NCBI GenBank assembly: GCA_021014945.1
Contig: MU266448.1
Span: forward strand, 60,519-82,474
Source of the DNA: Leucogyrophana mollusca
Taxonomy: Eukaryota; Basidiomycota; Agaricomycetes; Boletales
Length of the DNA: 21,956 nucleotides
Direction of reading: 5' to 3'
The notes below the pieces were generated by a model, which was not told the DNA's origin, searched no databases, and saw only the letters and a list, made by a program, of their open reading frames with translations. Position numbers and translations under genes: made by a program. Of this stretch, positions 1-10,019 are shown in pieces (the stretch's first letter is position 1; every line of letters begins with the position of its first letter).

Positions 1-3000
1 GTTCTGGTGCCCTGTTAATCTCAGTAACATTGGAGACCAGGTGTCTTGCCACCCAGTGACTTTGGTATGTGACTTATAGTTATAGAACCTCTTGTAAGTC
101 AGTGAGTTCCTGGGAGAGAATGGTAGTGCACCATGGTAAACCAACAATGGGTGCTCTTCTATCGATTCAGCAAACTGCTGTGCAAATCTCCATGCACCAT
201 GGACAAATGCATGAAGATCATGATAAGAATCAGCCTAATATACAAGTCAACTTTAGTTCATATCAACTCTCTGAAGAGAAAACACTTACTGGAATCTGTC
301 TTAAAAGATGATCAAGAAGTCTTATTGTGTCTCGGGATCTCCTCAATATACTCATTGCTTCAAACCAGTGAAGCAGGTGCTCTTTTAGGAACCCCTCCAC
401 CCATGGAATAATTTGTGCAATACTGCTGCTATCTGTAATTGCTGATAAATGATCCACCCAGAATATACATGCATAAGTGATGTCCTCTGCTAGGTCTTGA
501 CCTTTCCAATGTTGACATGCAAGAGTTAAGTTGCAGATATTCTTCTTAAGGCCATTGGTGCACAGTTGCTTCAAGCATGCAATTGCAAGATCCTTATGAG
601 CAGTGTCCTTGTTGATATGCCAGGCATTTTCTCCTGATCGTTTTGCATCAAAGAGGAAGTCTGCAAATGATGGATGGAGTATTTGGACAGGAGCAGCAGG
701 GTTGTCCAGATCATAGGATAGAACACTGTACAGATGTCGTACAATGGATGTAGATCCCTCATTCTGAGATACAGATAGAAGTTGGCCAATGGCAGATATA
801 GTGAGGGGCCTTTGAGCAGCAAGAATAATGCTAAGAACATTGTGAAAATCTCCCACAAAGTCATCTGCACTCCACTGTCCAGCATTTTCAAGTGTAGTTT
901 TGTACAGTTTATCCAAGGCAGTCTGTGCATCTGTGGCATTACCTGCCAATATAGCTTCTAGACGTCTTGCAGGTGCATACTTCCTAATAAACTTTGATGC
1001 TGTTGATGCCCAAATGAAGAGCCCACAAGCACGTAAGGTGAGCTCATTAATTTTTGTATCCCCTGGCCAATCTGGAGGAAGGCTCTGGTGTGCCTCCTTT
1101 GCCTTTTTCATTTCCACATGAAAAAAGGTCAAGATATCCTGAGAGTTGGTACTGGAGGAGATGTCTAAGCCTTCATTGTGAACTTTTTGGTGTTCCAAGG
1201 CTGCTCCAATATCACTCAGAGGACGACTTGTAATGAGAATGCGAACAAAGGAAGGAATTTGGTGGAGTTGGGTCTTTAGCACCTGCAGTAGGTCTGCACG
1301 TGTGTCCTCACTTCCACACTCATCAAGTGCATCCAGTATAACCACAATAGCACCCTCATTCTGCAGAGATGCCAGTGATGGTGACAACAAAGGCTTAACA
1401 AGCAGTTCTGTGAACTGGGTAAAAAGAGAGACATCTTTGAGACCAGGGTAACCCTCCATAGCATCAGATATAGCTTTTCCAATGCGCTTGTCAGACATGC
1501 CCAGCTTATGAGCTAATGTCCGAATAACCTTGGATGGGTGACTATGATCTGCAAAACCCCGATCAAAGAAGATGAATGCACCAAGACGATGCATCTCTCC
1601 CATATAGTTTGCCACAGTTGTTGAAACTGTGCTCTTTCCTGAACCAGCTACACCATGAAGCCAGAAGATATTCTGCTCACAGTTGATGTCTGTCACCCAG
1701 CTAATGATTCTACTCAGCAGCTCCTGGCGTGTTGCAGGAAGACACTCTGAGTGCTCAGGTGTATGCATATCAGCAGGCATCAACCTGTCAAGAATCTGGT
1801 TGACACCTGCATGGAGGATGAGGGAGGGAGGCTGTCAGAACAAGATAATGAAACTCACGAATTTCTGTAACAATCCCAAGGGTTCGAGAGGAGACAAAGG
1901 CTGTCTGGACCCCAAGGCCAGTTTCAAAATTTGCTTGAAGATCACAGAGGCCCTGCATCAATCTCTTGCATGTTCCAGCATCATCTGAGTGCACCCCATG
2001 CAGAACCCTCCCTGCAACAAAGATCAGCAAAAGTATCTTTAACTCCAAGTACTCCACAAGCATTACCTACAAAGCCCCGATGGGCATAGTCCTTGATAAA
2101 AGTTGCACATTCTACTGTTTGCAGCAGAATTGTTTTGATGTTTTCCCGGAGGATATCGAGTTTCCCATCAACGAGGTTGTCAGCAACACTGACAAATGAG
2201 TAAAGAGTCTCCATAGCCTTCATGAGGTCGACAACACTCTGATCTGTGCAGGTCTGATTTTGCACCACCTGACCTCCCATCAGTACATGTGTTCGACAGT
2301 GATCAGCAGGTCAATTGTCACCTTGTATGCAGACGAAAGCAATGTCCAAGCAAACTTGGCGTATGGATGAACCTACAGCAGTGTGAGTCGCATCACTCGA
2401 CATACAATATCTACACATACTTCAGCCATATCGTCTACAATCTTGACAACGACATCGATCTTGGATAGGACATTGCCCAGCGACTGGAGGATAGGCTGAA
2501 TGCTCGAGATTGCTGCAGCTGCGTCATCGATATGCTGGGCCGCTGTCCCGGCGGGAGTTACAGCGACAGAATCCGCAGCGTTCTGCGCTTCCGTAACAAG
2601 AGACCCGACGACAGCACCCGGGTCTGTGACCGATAACGAGATCTTGATTCTCGGAGGACCACTCTCGGTAGCATGTGCTTGACGACGGCTAGTCAGCTCC
2701 AGTTGAACCTCTGCAAATTCATCAGGTTCAGTTCAGAGGCATCGAAAACCCATCCGGTTCACCTTGACCGCCCGGGCACTGACGGACGAGGTCTTCGACT
2801 CGGATACTGATACCTGCCAGCTTGACTCCGAGCCCCATTAAGTCTGATTTATGCCGAACTTCCAGAGAAAGAACGGACGAGGGTTCCGCATCGATGCTTG
2901 AGAGAGTACGTCAAGGGCCTGATACCAGATCAGCAACGATCAACGCACAGTTGAAATGATTCGCCCCAGGCGGGCTCTGAGTTGCGCTGGGCAACATTCG

Positions 3001-3187
3001 TCTGGTGCTTGAAGTCGTTGAGCTTTACTGACACGAAAGCGTTCGGGAGGTTCTTGGACAATCGGCTCTGACGAGGGAGGTTTTCAGCGCTAATGACTGT
3101 TGCGGCGGAATTTAGTAAAATCGTCAATTCGAGGTGAAAAGACCTACTGCGCAGTGTATATAGTGTTTTTTCGGGTTCGTTTGACAT
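1..3187 (-). CDS. C2-NACHT-WD40 NLR-type STAND protein, C-terminus beyond left edge
   Basis: Nine exons join in one frame: 3187-3148, 3096-2949, 2896-2814, 2710-2421, 2372-2322, 2268-2067, 2011-1859, 1806-290 and 234-1. The eight introns are 48-55 bases, except one of 103. The 906 codons in the window encode an N-terminal C2 domain (about residues 8-95, ISAENLPRQ, FVSVKLN), a helical linker (VHPYAKFAW), and a NACHT NTPase with P-loop GVAGSGKST near 374-382 and Walker B VVILDALDECG near 477-487. The last exon carries the family's pre-WD40 segment (EEHPLLVY, TWSPML) and ends at LTGHQN, where WD repeats normally begin. Proteins of this type act as intracellular sensors that oligomerise on ligand binding and are linked to fungal self/non-self recognition; the ligand here is unknown. 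The first 51-base intron is in frame, but removing it restores a normal C2 first strand. No frameshift or internal stop was seen. Confidence 0.88.
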
Positions 3188-3647
3188 GATCGATTGAGAT
3201 ATTTGTGTGTGGACGGTTATGAGGCTGCTGAGTGCAGAGGTTATTGTTGAAGTCGAGATGAAGGCGGTGGCTGAGCGCTAACTGCAGTGTGGCTTGCATG
3301 TGGCCTTGTTGTTGGACCACGACGAACTTCAGGACGCGCTGCAAATACACCGTCCTTCTACAGCGATACCTCGGCTGTCGAGCTTTGAGAATCAGATCCC
3401 AGCAAGTCATCCGAAAACCACGAATTTTCAAAAGTCGACCTTACCTTGAAACTCTCGATCTCATTCAGCACCGATCGCATCTCGAGTGACTCGCCTTGCC
3501 TGAGCACTCTCGCTTGGTTTAGAGGTCAGTAGGGCCGCCCAGCCTCGGATATCGCTATATGATCTCCTTTCCCCAGTGTACACGAGCTCGTACTCCGTCT
3601 TCGACTCCTCGTCTCCCTGCAACCTCCCTCGGTTTTCTTGTGTGCTC
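3188..3647. other. Intergenic stretch upstream of the NLR gene
   Basis: This spacer lies between the start codon of the minus-strand NLR gene at 3187 and the left border of repeat copy A. It should hold the NLR promoter. I see no clear TATA box and no conserved coding frame. Short open frames here have no recognisable domains. Confidence 0.5.
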
Positions 3648-3673
3648 AGATCTCGTGCTCACCGCCATCCACC

Positions 3674-4021
3674 ATGCCTGCCCGACTCGGTTCTGTCCGC
3701 AGACCATCCCCGCCATCGCTGGGCGAGTCTACGAGCTTAGGGTCGAGCTGCCTCAAGCAGAAGCAAATGCAGGACTTCGGGGATAGCTTCTTAGGTATGT
3801 TCTCGTGGTTCTCATGTACCCTCGCCGTCTGCTTGACATTCCGACGTTCCAGCATAGGTGCCTATGATGAGAGGATGGGACGAGTTTGCGGCTTCGAATT
3901 ATTCGCAGCATCGAGCTTCCCCAATGCCGATCTCAAACATCCCGGAGTTTCGGCGCTCTCGGTGCGTTCGACCTTGCGTCTCTCAGGTGCATTGCTCACA
4001 TGGATCAATTCTCCGCCCTAG
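3674..4021 (+). CDS. Small conserved ORF of unknown function in repeat copy A
   Basis: A start codon in good context (ccaccATGcc) opens a 40-codon exon (3674-3794). A 63-base GT..AG intron (3795-3857) and a second exon to the TAG at 4019-4021 give 94 residues. The related copy at about 11883-12236 keeps the same frame, the same intron length and the same stop position. Many differences between the two copies fall at third codon positions, for example GCG/GCT, ACC/ACG and CCC/CCA. That suggests the frame was once selected. Copy B has ACG where copy A has the start codon, though its frame is open further upstream. I recognise no domain. The ORF could also be an internal piece of a larger dead gene. 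Confidence 0.4.
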   Translation: MPARLGSVRRPSPPSLGESTSLGSSCLKQKQMQDFGDSFLGMFSWFSCTLAVCLTFRRSSIGAYDERMGRVCGFELFAASSFPNADLKHPGVSALSVRSTLRLSGALLTWINSPP

Positions 4022-4949
4022 ACAGACGCCTTTCCGGACGAAGGTATCCAAGCTCGACGCTCTGCGCGCGGAGCATGATATTTCCTTGAGCGTCTTCAAC
4101 AGTTCAGACCGTCCGCGACCAAAGTAAACACATGCTGCTATGTACTCCGAGTGAGTCGACTCAATCCAGCCGCCTTTCATAGATGTACTGATATTCACTA
4201 TTCAGGCTGTTTCCGCTGTTTCCGCGAGCCTCTACTCCTGGTGCTTGCGCGGTAAGTCGGTATTTGTATAACATGGCCCCGATCTAACATCTGAGCAGAC
4301 GACGTACCGGTCTCATCATTATCTTAGACGAATCGAGTAGTTCGCAAATCGACCAAGCGTGCAATCGATAAAACGGCCACTGTGGACCGGCGAACACCTT
4401 CCTACAAAAACGCTAACGAGGACGACCCGCGGCGAGCCATCACCTTGGTTTGGTCAAAGAGCGTACGTTCTGCTCTCGCTTCCCCATACCGCGAAGCCGA
4501 CATAAAGTCCCTTCTGGTGATTGACACCCCGCCGCCTTCGACACCCTATGCTTTCCCCTGCAATCCCGCATCGTTGTTAGGACGAACGTTGGCCCTATAA
4601 TCACACCAGACCGACCTCGCCCAGCCACGCAAGGGTGCCTCCGACTCTATCCAGCCCCCCATAACCTCGTCGGTGCTAGTCTAGGGCTGAAGTGGGGGTG
4701 GTGTGGGCGGATGGGTGGGAGTGCACGAAGCGGGACGTCTTTTCATAGTAGAGGGCTTCGTTTAGCGATGGGACGGGATGGTGTAGAGGTTGGGTAGTGG
4801 GGGCCGGCCACGGGCGCGCAGGGTACACGGGGTTGGTCGGCGCGAGGGTAGGGGATGAAGTTGAAGTTGAAATCGGACACGAGGGCGAGGGCGGGGACGC
4901 ACAGGGGGGTCAAAGGGTGGCGGGAAGTAAAGGAAAAGAGCACACGCAC

Positions 4950-5273
4950 CGTTTCCTGCACGATCCCCTTCCCGACGAACGCCCACAGCGCGCTGCGCAG
5001 AATCTCGTAAACGGCTTCGAGCGACGGGATGTCGATGTACTGGACGATGTCCGCGCGGTCAACGAATGCGGAGTCTTTGGGGGGTGTCAGTGCGGCGCGG
5101 GTTATGAAGAGGTTTCAATTGCATGGCGATTGGCGCTCTCAGTCCTAGGGTGGTGGATAGGGAGCGAGATGGGAGGGTGCAGCTATTGCTCTGGCGAGAT
5201 TGCTGGTGGACGTGACGAGGACGTTCTTCTTGTTCTTGAATTTGTCGGGGTGGGTGAGGAGCGCGTTGACTAC
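4950..5273 (-). pseudogene. Fragment of Pch2/TRIP13-type AAA+ ATPase
   Basis: Two exon-like blocks encode consecutive parts of a Pch2/TRIP13 ATPase. Block 5273-5183 reads VVNALLTHPDKF...NVLVTSTSNLARAI, matching the sensor-1 region. Block 5074-4950 reads DSAFVDRADIVQYIDIPS...LRSALWAFVGKG. Pch2 remodels HORMA-domain proteins in meiotic checkpoint control. The phases join exactly (I, then Asp split G/AC), but the expected donor after ATAG reads CT instead of GT, so this intron would not splice normally. The second block is followed by a plausible donor, GTGCGT. The Walker A and B portions and the rest of the gene are absent nearby, and copy B lacks the block. This is a captured or left-over gene fragment. 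Family assignment is strong; loss of function is inferred. Confidence 0.8.
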
Positions 5274-6109
5274 CTGCGATGACGTCCCATACATCTTCAA
5301 TAGCCACCACATGCACGTCCCCGTCACGCTCACGGATCACGCCCTCTTCATACAGCATCACACCGCATTGTCCCACTTTTCCATTCCTCGCAGCATCCAT
5401 CCATCCACCACCACTGCATCCAGAGTCTTCGTCCCTGTCAGAGTATCGGCAGACTCACCGCTCTCGCTTCGTTGGCGTCATTCTGAAGACACGGTGCCTA
5501 GGCGTTTCCCGCTGAACGGCGACATCTACCGTGCCGCTATGCATGAAGTCACCCGCCACCTGTGCACGCTCCTAATCCGTCGCGGCAGCGCTCAGGTCGG
5601 CATGCTCGATGCATTCGTCTGCACAATTTACGCGCGATCTGCGAACTACCTGGGAAATTTAGGACGTCTCCCGTCGCGTTCAGCCTCCCGATCGCAGCAC
5701 TGAGCCTATCATCACGCAGCGTCGCTGTGGGAGCGGTATGGGTGTAGACGAGTTGCCGAGTCCACCGTAACATAGATTGCGGATGGAACGTGGCTCCGGT
5801 GGGTGGCAAGCTTTGGGTGGGAAGGAAAAGAAATGGTGGAGAGGGAAGCACGAGGCACCGACCAGCAAGAGATTGTTAGGGAAAGAACGTATTCCTGGGG
5901 CTGGATGACCCTATGAGCGCCACTCCGCCTGTATTACCGATTCTCCGATCAGCGCACATCGATTGCTGAGGAGGATAAGCCGGGGTCGGTTAGTGCTGTG
6001 GGGATGGGAAGCGAGTGTGGACGAACGCTGAAGTTGCGAGGAAGTTCGAGACGGTCGAGGGAGAGTGGCTGAGCTATCATGGTCTTCGCCGTAAGGACTG
6101 AAAGCTCAG

Positions 6110-6570
6110 TACGCCTCGTCAAGTCGTCGGTTTTGGCCAATACGGGGGCACGTGTCGTACCGTGAGGACGACTACCGTGGTGTCGCGACGTCAGTTTGAA
6201 CGCGTGAGGGGGTCGGTGGATCTTCGATGTCCTTGGTAGTGTTGGTCTCCCTCCCAAATTATGACGCGCACGAATCATCGAGTAGAACGTTCTTGGCGCG
6301 ACGCCCCCGAATCATGCGCATATATTCGCCTCCTCCCTCTGCGGCGCCTTTCCCTTGCGACAAACCAAGGCCGCCCGCTGCCAGGTTCGCCGCCCTGCCT
6401 TTTCTCCCCGCCGAATTTGTCTTGTTCTTAGAGCACAGGCCGGTTCTCGATGTCGGCGGCGTCACGGATTGCGAGGGGTTGCGGAGCGGGGCCTCGCGAG
6501 GCGGGGTGGGTGGGTGTTTGATGAGGTGTTCGATTGGATGCTGGGGCCGGGGATGGCGTGGACGAGCAGG
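6110..6570 (+). pseudogene. Degraded casein-kinase-1 C-lobe in repeat copy A
   Basis: Pieces in shifting frames match the C-lobe of the better-preserved CK1-like gene at 18295-19491. AHVSYREDD near 6150 matches AHIPYRKDD. ARFAALPFLPAEFVLFLEH (about 6380-6436) matches the segment around LPAEFAVFFEY, and VFDEVFDWML (about 6513-6543) matches the end of the kinase fold. Several small indels separate these pieces, so no kinase can be made. Copy B holds the equivalent remnant at about 17520-17830. Confidence 0.7.
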
Positions 6571-6898
6571 TTTTGAGATAGGGGGTTCAACGTTCACGCG
6601 TTCACGGAGGGAGGGGGTAATGCGAGACGAGGGTGACCAGTGGTTGGGTGGGGAGGAGCCGGAGAGGGTGAGTCGGGACCTGTGTTGTCTGACTTGCATA
6701 CACGCCGCGCCGTGCTGCCTCCCATTTGACTGGACCTCGTGACTATCAGATGAGACAGTCTTCAAATCGACAGCTCTGCACCACGCATGGATTTCTACGC
6801 ATCTAGTTTGGCTAAGACTGAAGACTTGTCCGGCAACTCCCGCCTCGAGCACGACGTCACCCCCCTTCCCCTCGCTCGCTCGCTCGCTCCCACGCAAC

Positions 6899-7113
6899 AT
6901 GCAAGACCCCGAACGCGAGCTCCCGCGTGGGCTCGCCTTGCCGACCTCCTCCACCAAACCGTCCACCGCTTCTACCACCCCGACGCCTCCTTTTCCCACC
7001 CCCTCTGCCTCGTCCGGCCTGGTCCGCAGTCACGCGAGCACATCGAGGGCGTCTACCAGTACTTCCGCCTCCTCAGCCCCCACACGAAGGCCCGCCTCAA
7101 TGCCTTGTGTAGT
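6899..7113 (+). pseudogene. N-terminal fragment of an NTF2-like (SigF-like) protein gene
   Basis: The start codon at 6899 gives MQDPEREL. The next frame then reads LADLLHQTVHRFYHPDASF, PLCLVRPGPQSREHIEGVYQ and YFRLLSPHTKARLNALC. From memory, this order matches the start of fungal SigF-like NTF2-domain proteins, whose specific function is not known. The two parts are one base out of frame at the C/G run near 6921-6930, consistent with a single-base deletion. The match stops at about 7110, after roughly 70 codons, where a full protein would have about twice as many or more. Directly after it, the remains of a minus-strand NLR begin. The gene is both frameshifted and truncated. Confidence 0.62.
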
Positions 7114-7149
7114 TTCGCCGCACCGGGTATCAGGCTGATTGTCGGCGCG

Positions 7150-9440
7150 TATATGCGGGTCTGGGGGGCAGTTGACGATAAGGAGAGCCGCGTGCTTTTT
7201 GCGGACGTCATGGAGACTCAGCTCAGCCTTCATCTCATGCTTCAACGAGTCCGATAGACGGCGATGGCGATTTGCGACCTCCAGTATCCGAACGGCGATG
7301 TAGTTGAGGACGTCGCTTGCCGTGCCATGGACGCCGTCTGTGGATTTCGACAGGCATCCGGGCTCCAAGAGAGATCGGTATTTTACTTCGTATCGGCTGC
7401 CGAGAAACAATTTGAAGAAACGCGGGAAATTGACCATCTCCTCCCTTATAGCCCCCAATATATCTTTACGGTCCCGCTCGCCGACCGCATTCATCCAGCG
7501 CGTTGATAACGATCACGACGGGACCAGAGGACACGGTCCGGGTCATAAGTCCAATGATATACTTCTGTAGCTGCTCTTGTGGAGGGAACTGCGCCATCTT
7601 CGGATACTTTTTTACTACAGCAAGAATATGATCTTTGAAGGTGCTGGAAAAACGAGCGAGTTAGTATGCAATGCTGCCAAAAAGAAACGCGGGACCGTTT
7701 CGACCATCGACGTTGCGACTGAATCGAAAGTTCGCGCCTCGACGTCCGGCTGTGGCAAAACGCGCAGCGACCGTGTTTGGCACAGTCGATTTCCCCGTGC
7801 CGGCAACACCGTGCAGCCAGAGCGCTCGCTTTTCGCTTGATGTCGGAAAGAAGCTCCTCGCGAGTAGTTGGTAGACAGATGCAGTTGAGATTGCAGCGGA
7901 CGCCAGTGAGGTCTGTTCCAGGAAGATTTTCTAGGAGTATCGTGTGTTCTGACAGTGGGAGTCAGAGAGAATTCCAGGAGTTGGATGCGAGCGACATCAC
8001 ACACCCAGGTCTTTTTATGTCTTGTGACAGGGTAGACAGCTCAACGACGCCTCGCCGGATGACATCGAATATCCTCAGAGCGACTAACTCGGACCTCGAT
8101 TTAAATTTTTCCTTGAGCTCCTTGGGGGCAGCATTGTATTGTTCAATAGCCGAGTCGGCCGCCGTGCTGATGGAGTACTTTAGCGTTCGCTCTGCGACAC
8201 CCTCAAAGCCAGCATTCATCTATGAAGCAAAGACACAAAATCGAACTGACTGGCAAACCCTTTCTCGCAGTATTCCCTGGCGAACAATGCACACTCGTAT
8301 ATTTGCTGCATCGTCTTCGAGACGACGAGGACCTGGCACTGCTCAATAACAGACTCCAAGCTGCTGGACCTTTTGGTCATGGTTCATCTGCGCGCATATC
8401 GTCTGTGGAAATCATGATGTCAGCTCATGTCGGCGCAAGATGCAGTGTGCTGAGTACCTTGGGTATGACACTGAGCGCACTCCAAGCGAGCGCAGCCCAC
8501 GGGTAGACCTGCACAATTGTATCGATCCACCAGCTTTGCACCCGTCTTAGCTTGCTCGAGTACCCGCACCTTGGCGAGAACGCCCCCTATATTCACTACT
8601 TTTTCGACGTATCCGAAGACCAGGGCGACCCGGAGCTGCCTGTGACATCCTCGATAGCATTCACATCACCTGTTATACTAGGCACGCTCTCGATAACTCG
8701 TGGGGTAGTCAGCCCGCTGACACTGTGATCGGCCTCGTCCACTGCTACCATGACCTCCTCTCCCGACTTCGCTGGATGTTCTACGGATGCCGAAGGTGAT
8801 AAGCCTGCCGGTGGACCGGCAATCGCGCCTTGAGACGAGACAGGCTTGTCCACTGCAGGGACCTCTTGTGAACTGACAGCAGGTTCCACGGCCTGGACGT
8901 ACGTCGGCAGTTGCGTCTTGGGATGAGACCGGCTCAACTCTCTCCAGCGGGATTCGTTCGCAAGATAACTCAATCTTTGCGGTGAAACGACCTTTTTCTG
9001 TAGTTGAAATGTGTTCCCTGCGTCGCAAATTATCAACAATCAGGCACGTAGTCGGCGGAAGTAGTAGCCAAATCTCTTCCTACCAGTAGAATTGCAGATA
9101 CCATTGGTGGCCACGGTCACTTCACCTCTGAGCGACGAGCTGCGAGTGCCCACTCGGTCGATCACGGCTACAAGTAGGATCACGGAATCGTCGACGTTTC
9201 TGCCGGAGCCCAGGTGCTAGCTTCAGCTAAACGTGAGTATAGAGGTATAGCTTGCACGTACAGGTTGAAAGTTTGGTTCCACTCTGGGACCTTCCCCCTG
9301 CACTGCTTCGCCTTCCATGTTCGCTCACCAGCCGACACGACCACAGAATACTTCGGCCGTCGATGAAAGTTGCGCCCTGGTATCCCCGACGCCTTCTTCA
9401 CGGCGGTGCTGGACGCCTCAGAAACACCCTGCGCATAACG
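7150..9440 (-). pseudogene. Second C2-NACHT NLR gene, frameshifted and truncated
   Basis: Domain order follows the NLR at 1-3187. A C2 domain comes first (GIPGRNFHRRPKYSVVV, WNQTFNL), with an intron at the same site and phase as in the first gene. The helical linker follows (VYPWAALAWSALSVIPK, IYECALFAREYCEKGFA), then NACHT with P-loop GVAGTGKST (about 7784-7807) and Walker B VVIVINALDECG (7485-7519). The match ends at HAALLIVNC near 7170, so the WD40 region is lost. One-base frame changes appear near 8900 (after VSSQDATAD), near 8360 (between QKVQQL and ESVIEQC), near 7830 (between LLSDIKRK and ALWLHG) and near 7480 (between DECG and ERDRKD). The extreme N-terminus, upstream of about 9440, is unclear. 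It is only distantly similar to the first NLR, so it is not a recent copy. Confidence 0.82.
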
Positions 9441-10019
9441 AATACGAGGTCGACATACCAGTCAGACGTATGTTTCTGGGAGGGGATAGGATCAGGTGGG
9501 TGTCAGATAAGTCGGATACGAACTAGATAAAGAGAGCGACGCACCTCTCAGTTGAATCCATTCCAGAAGTTGGGCTCGTATACTGGTACTAGTGGGTCAA
9601 GGTCGAAGGCATGAAAGCGGGGGTTCAGATCGATCCTCGCGGCTTGTGGCATGTCGGGGATTGGGCGCTAGGGTGTCGTGTTCCACACATATGAAGCGTC
9701 AAGCGCCAGTTGCCATGATGAAATCATCCGAGTACGAAGATCCCGAATAACCTGAACGTTGGCGCGCCACAAAGGGCCCGGGGCAGGGCTGGGCATTACC
9801 ACAAGCAGGAAGAATAAGTGAGGGCGTACTCGCTGTGGATCGAGCCCCAGAATTGTATTAGCTATAGGTGTGCGATGGTCCTCCAGTCGACCGCAGAGTC
9901 CCATACCTGAAAAGAACGAGTTCAAGATGGAGAACGTAAATCATTGATAGACTTCACCTATAGTCAGGAATTGTTGTTCTCCGGGCCCTCACTCTCACAA
10001 CTTACAAGTTGTGGTTAAA
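9441..10019 (-). other. Exon-like fragments of unknown origin between two pseudogenes
   Basis: Minus-strand blocks bounded by plausible splice sites read PIANTILGLDPQR (ending at a GTACGC donor near 9833) and ARIDLNPRFHAFD, LVPVYEPNFWNGF (about 9650-9550). They could be 5' exons of the second NLR or remains of another gene. I could not assign a family or join them cleanly, because a TGA follows NGFN. Nothing else is recognisable here. Confidence 0.25.

Larger units (their letters stand above)
3648..6700. repeat. Repeat copy A, related to the split copy at 11865-17965
   Basis: Diverged but collinear similarity to copy B starts near gtgctcaccgccatccacca and ends near gtgagtcgggacctg. Shared landmarks in order are a 63-base intron starting gtatgttctcg, the block ctatgtactccgagt, cttcatacagcatcac, ctcctaatccgtcgcggcag, gtcgtacc.g.ggacgac and atcatgcgcatatat. 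Copy A contains about 600 bases (roughly 4680-5275) that copy B lacks, holding a Pch2 fragment. The right end of both copies is a degraded casein-kinase-1 tail. Borders were judged by eye and no terminal repeats or target duplications were found. It may be an old segmental duplication or a decayed mobile unit. Confidence 0.7.

Noticed and set aside
4797..5282. Plus-strand 161-residue open frame
   Set aside because: It is the reverse strand of the Pch2 exons and their intron.
3648..6700. Repeats A and B as Helitrons
   Set aside because: Gene capture would fit, but I found no Rep/helicase sequence and no matching TC start or CTRR hairpin end at the borders.
6259..6999. Minus-strand 246-residue open frame
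   Set aside because: Antisense to the CK1 tail of repeat A and the NTF2-like fragment. Its composition reflects G/C-rich shadow sequence.
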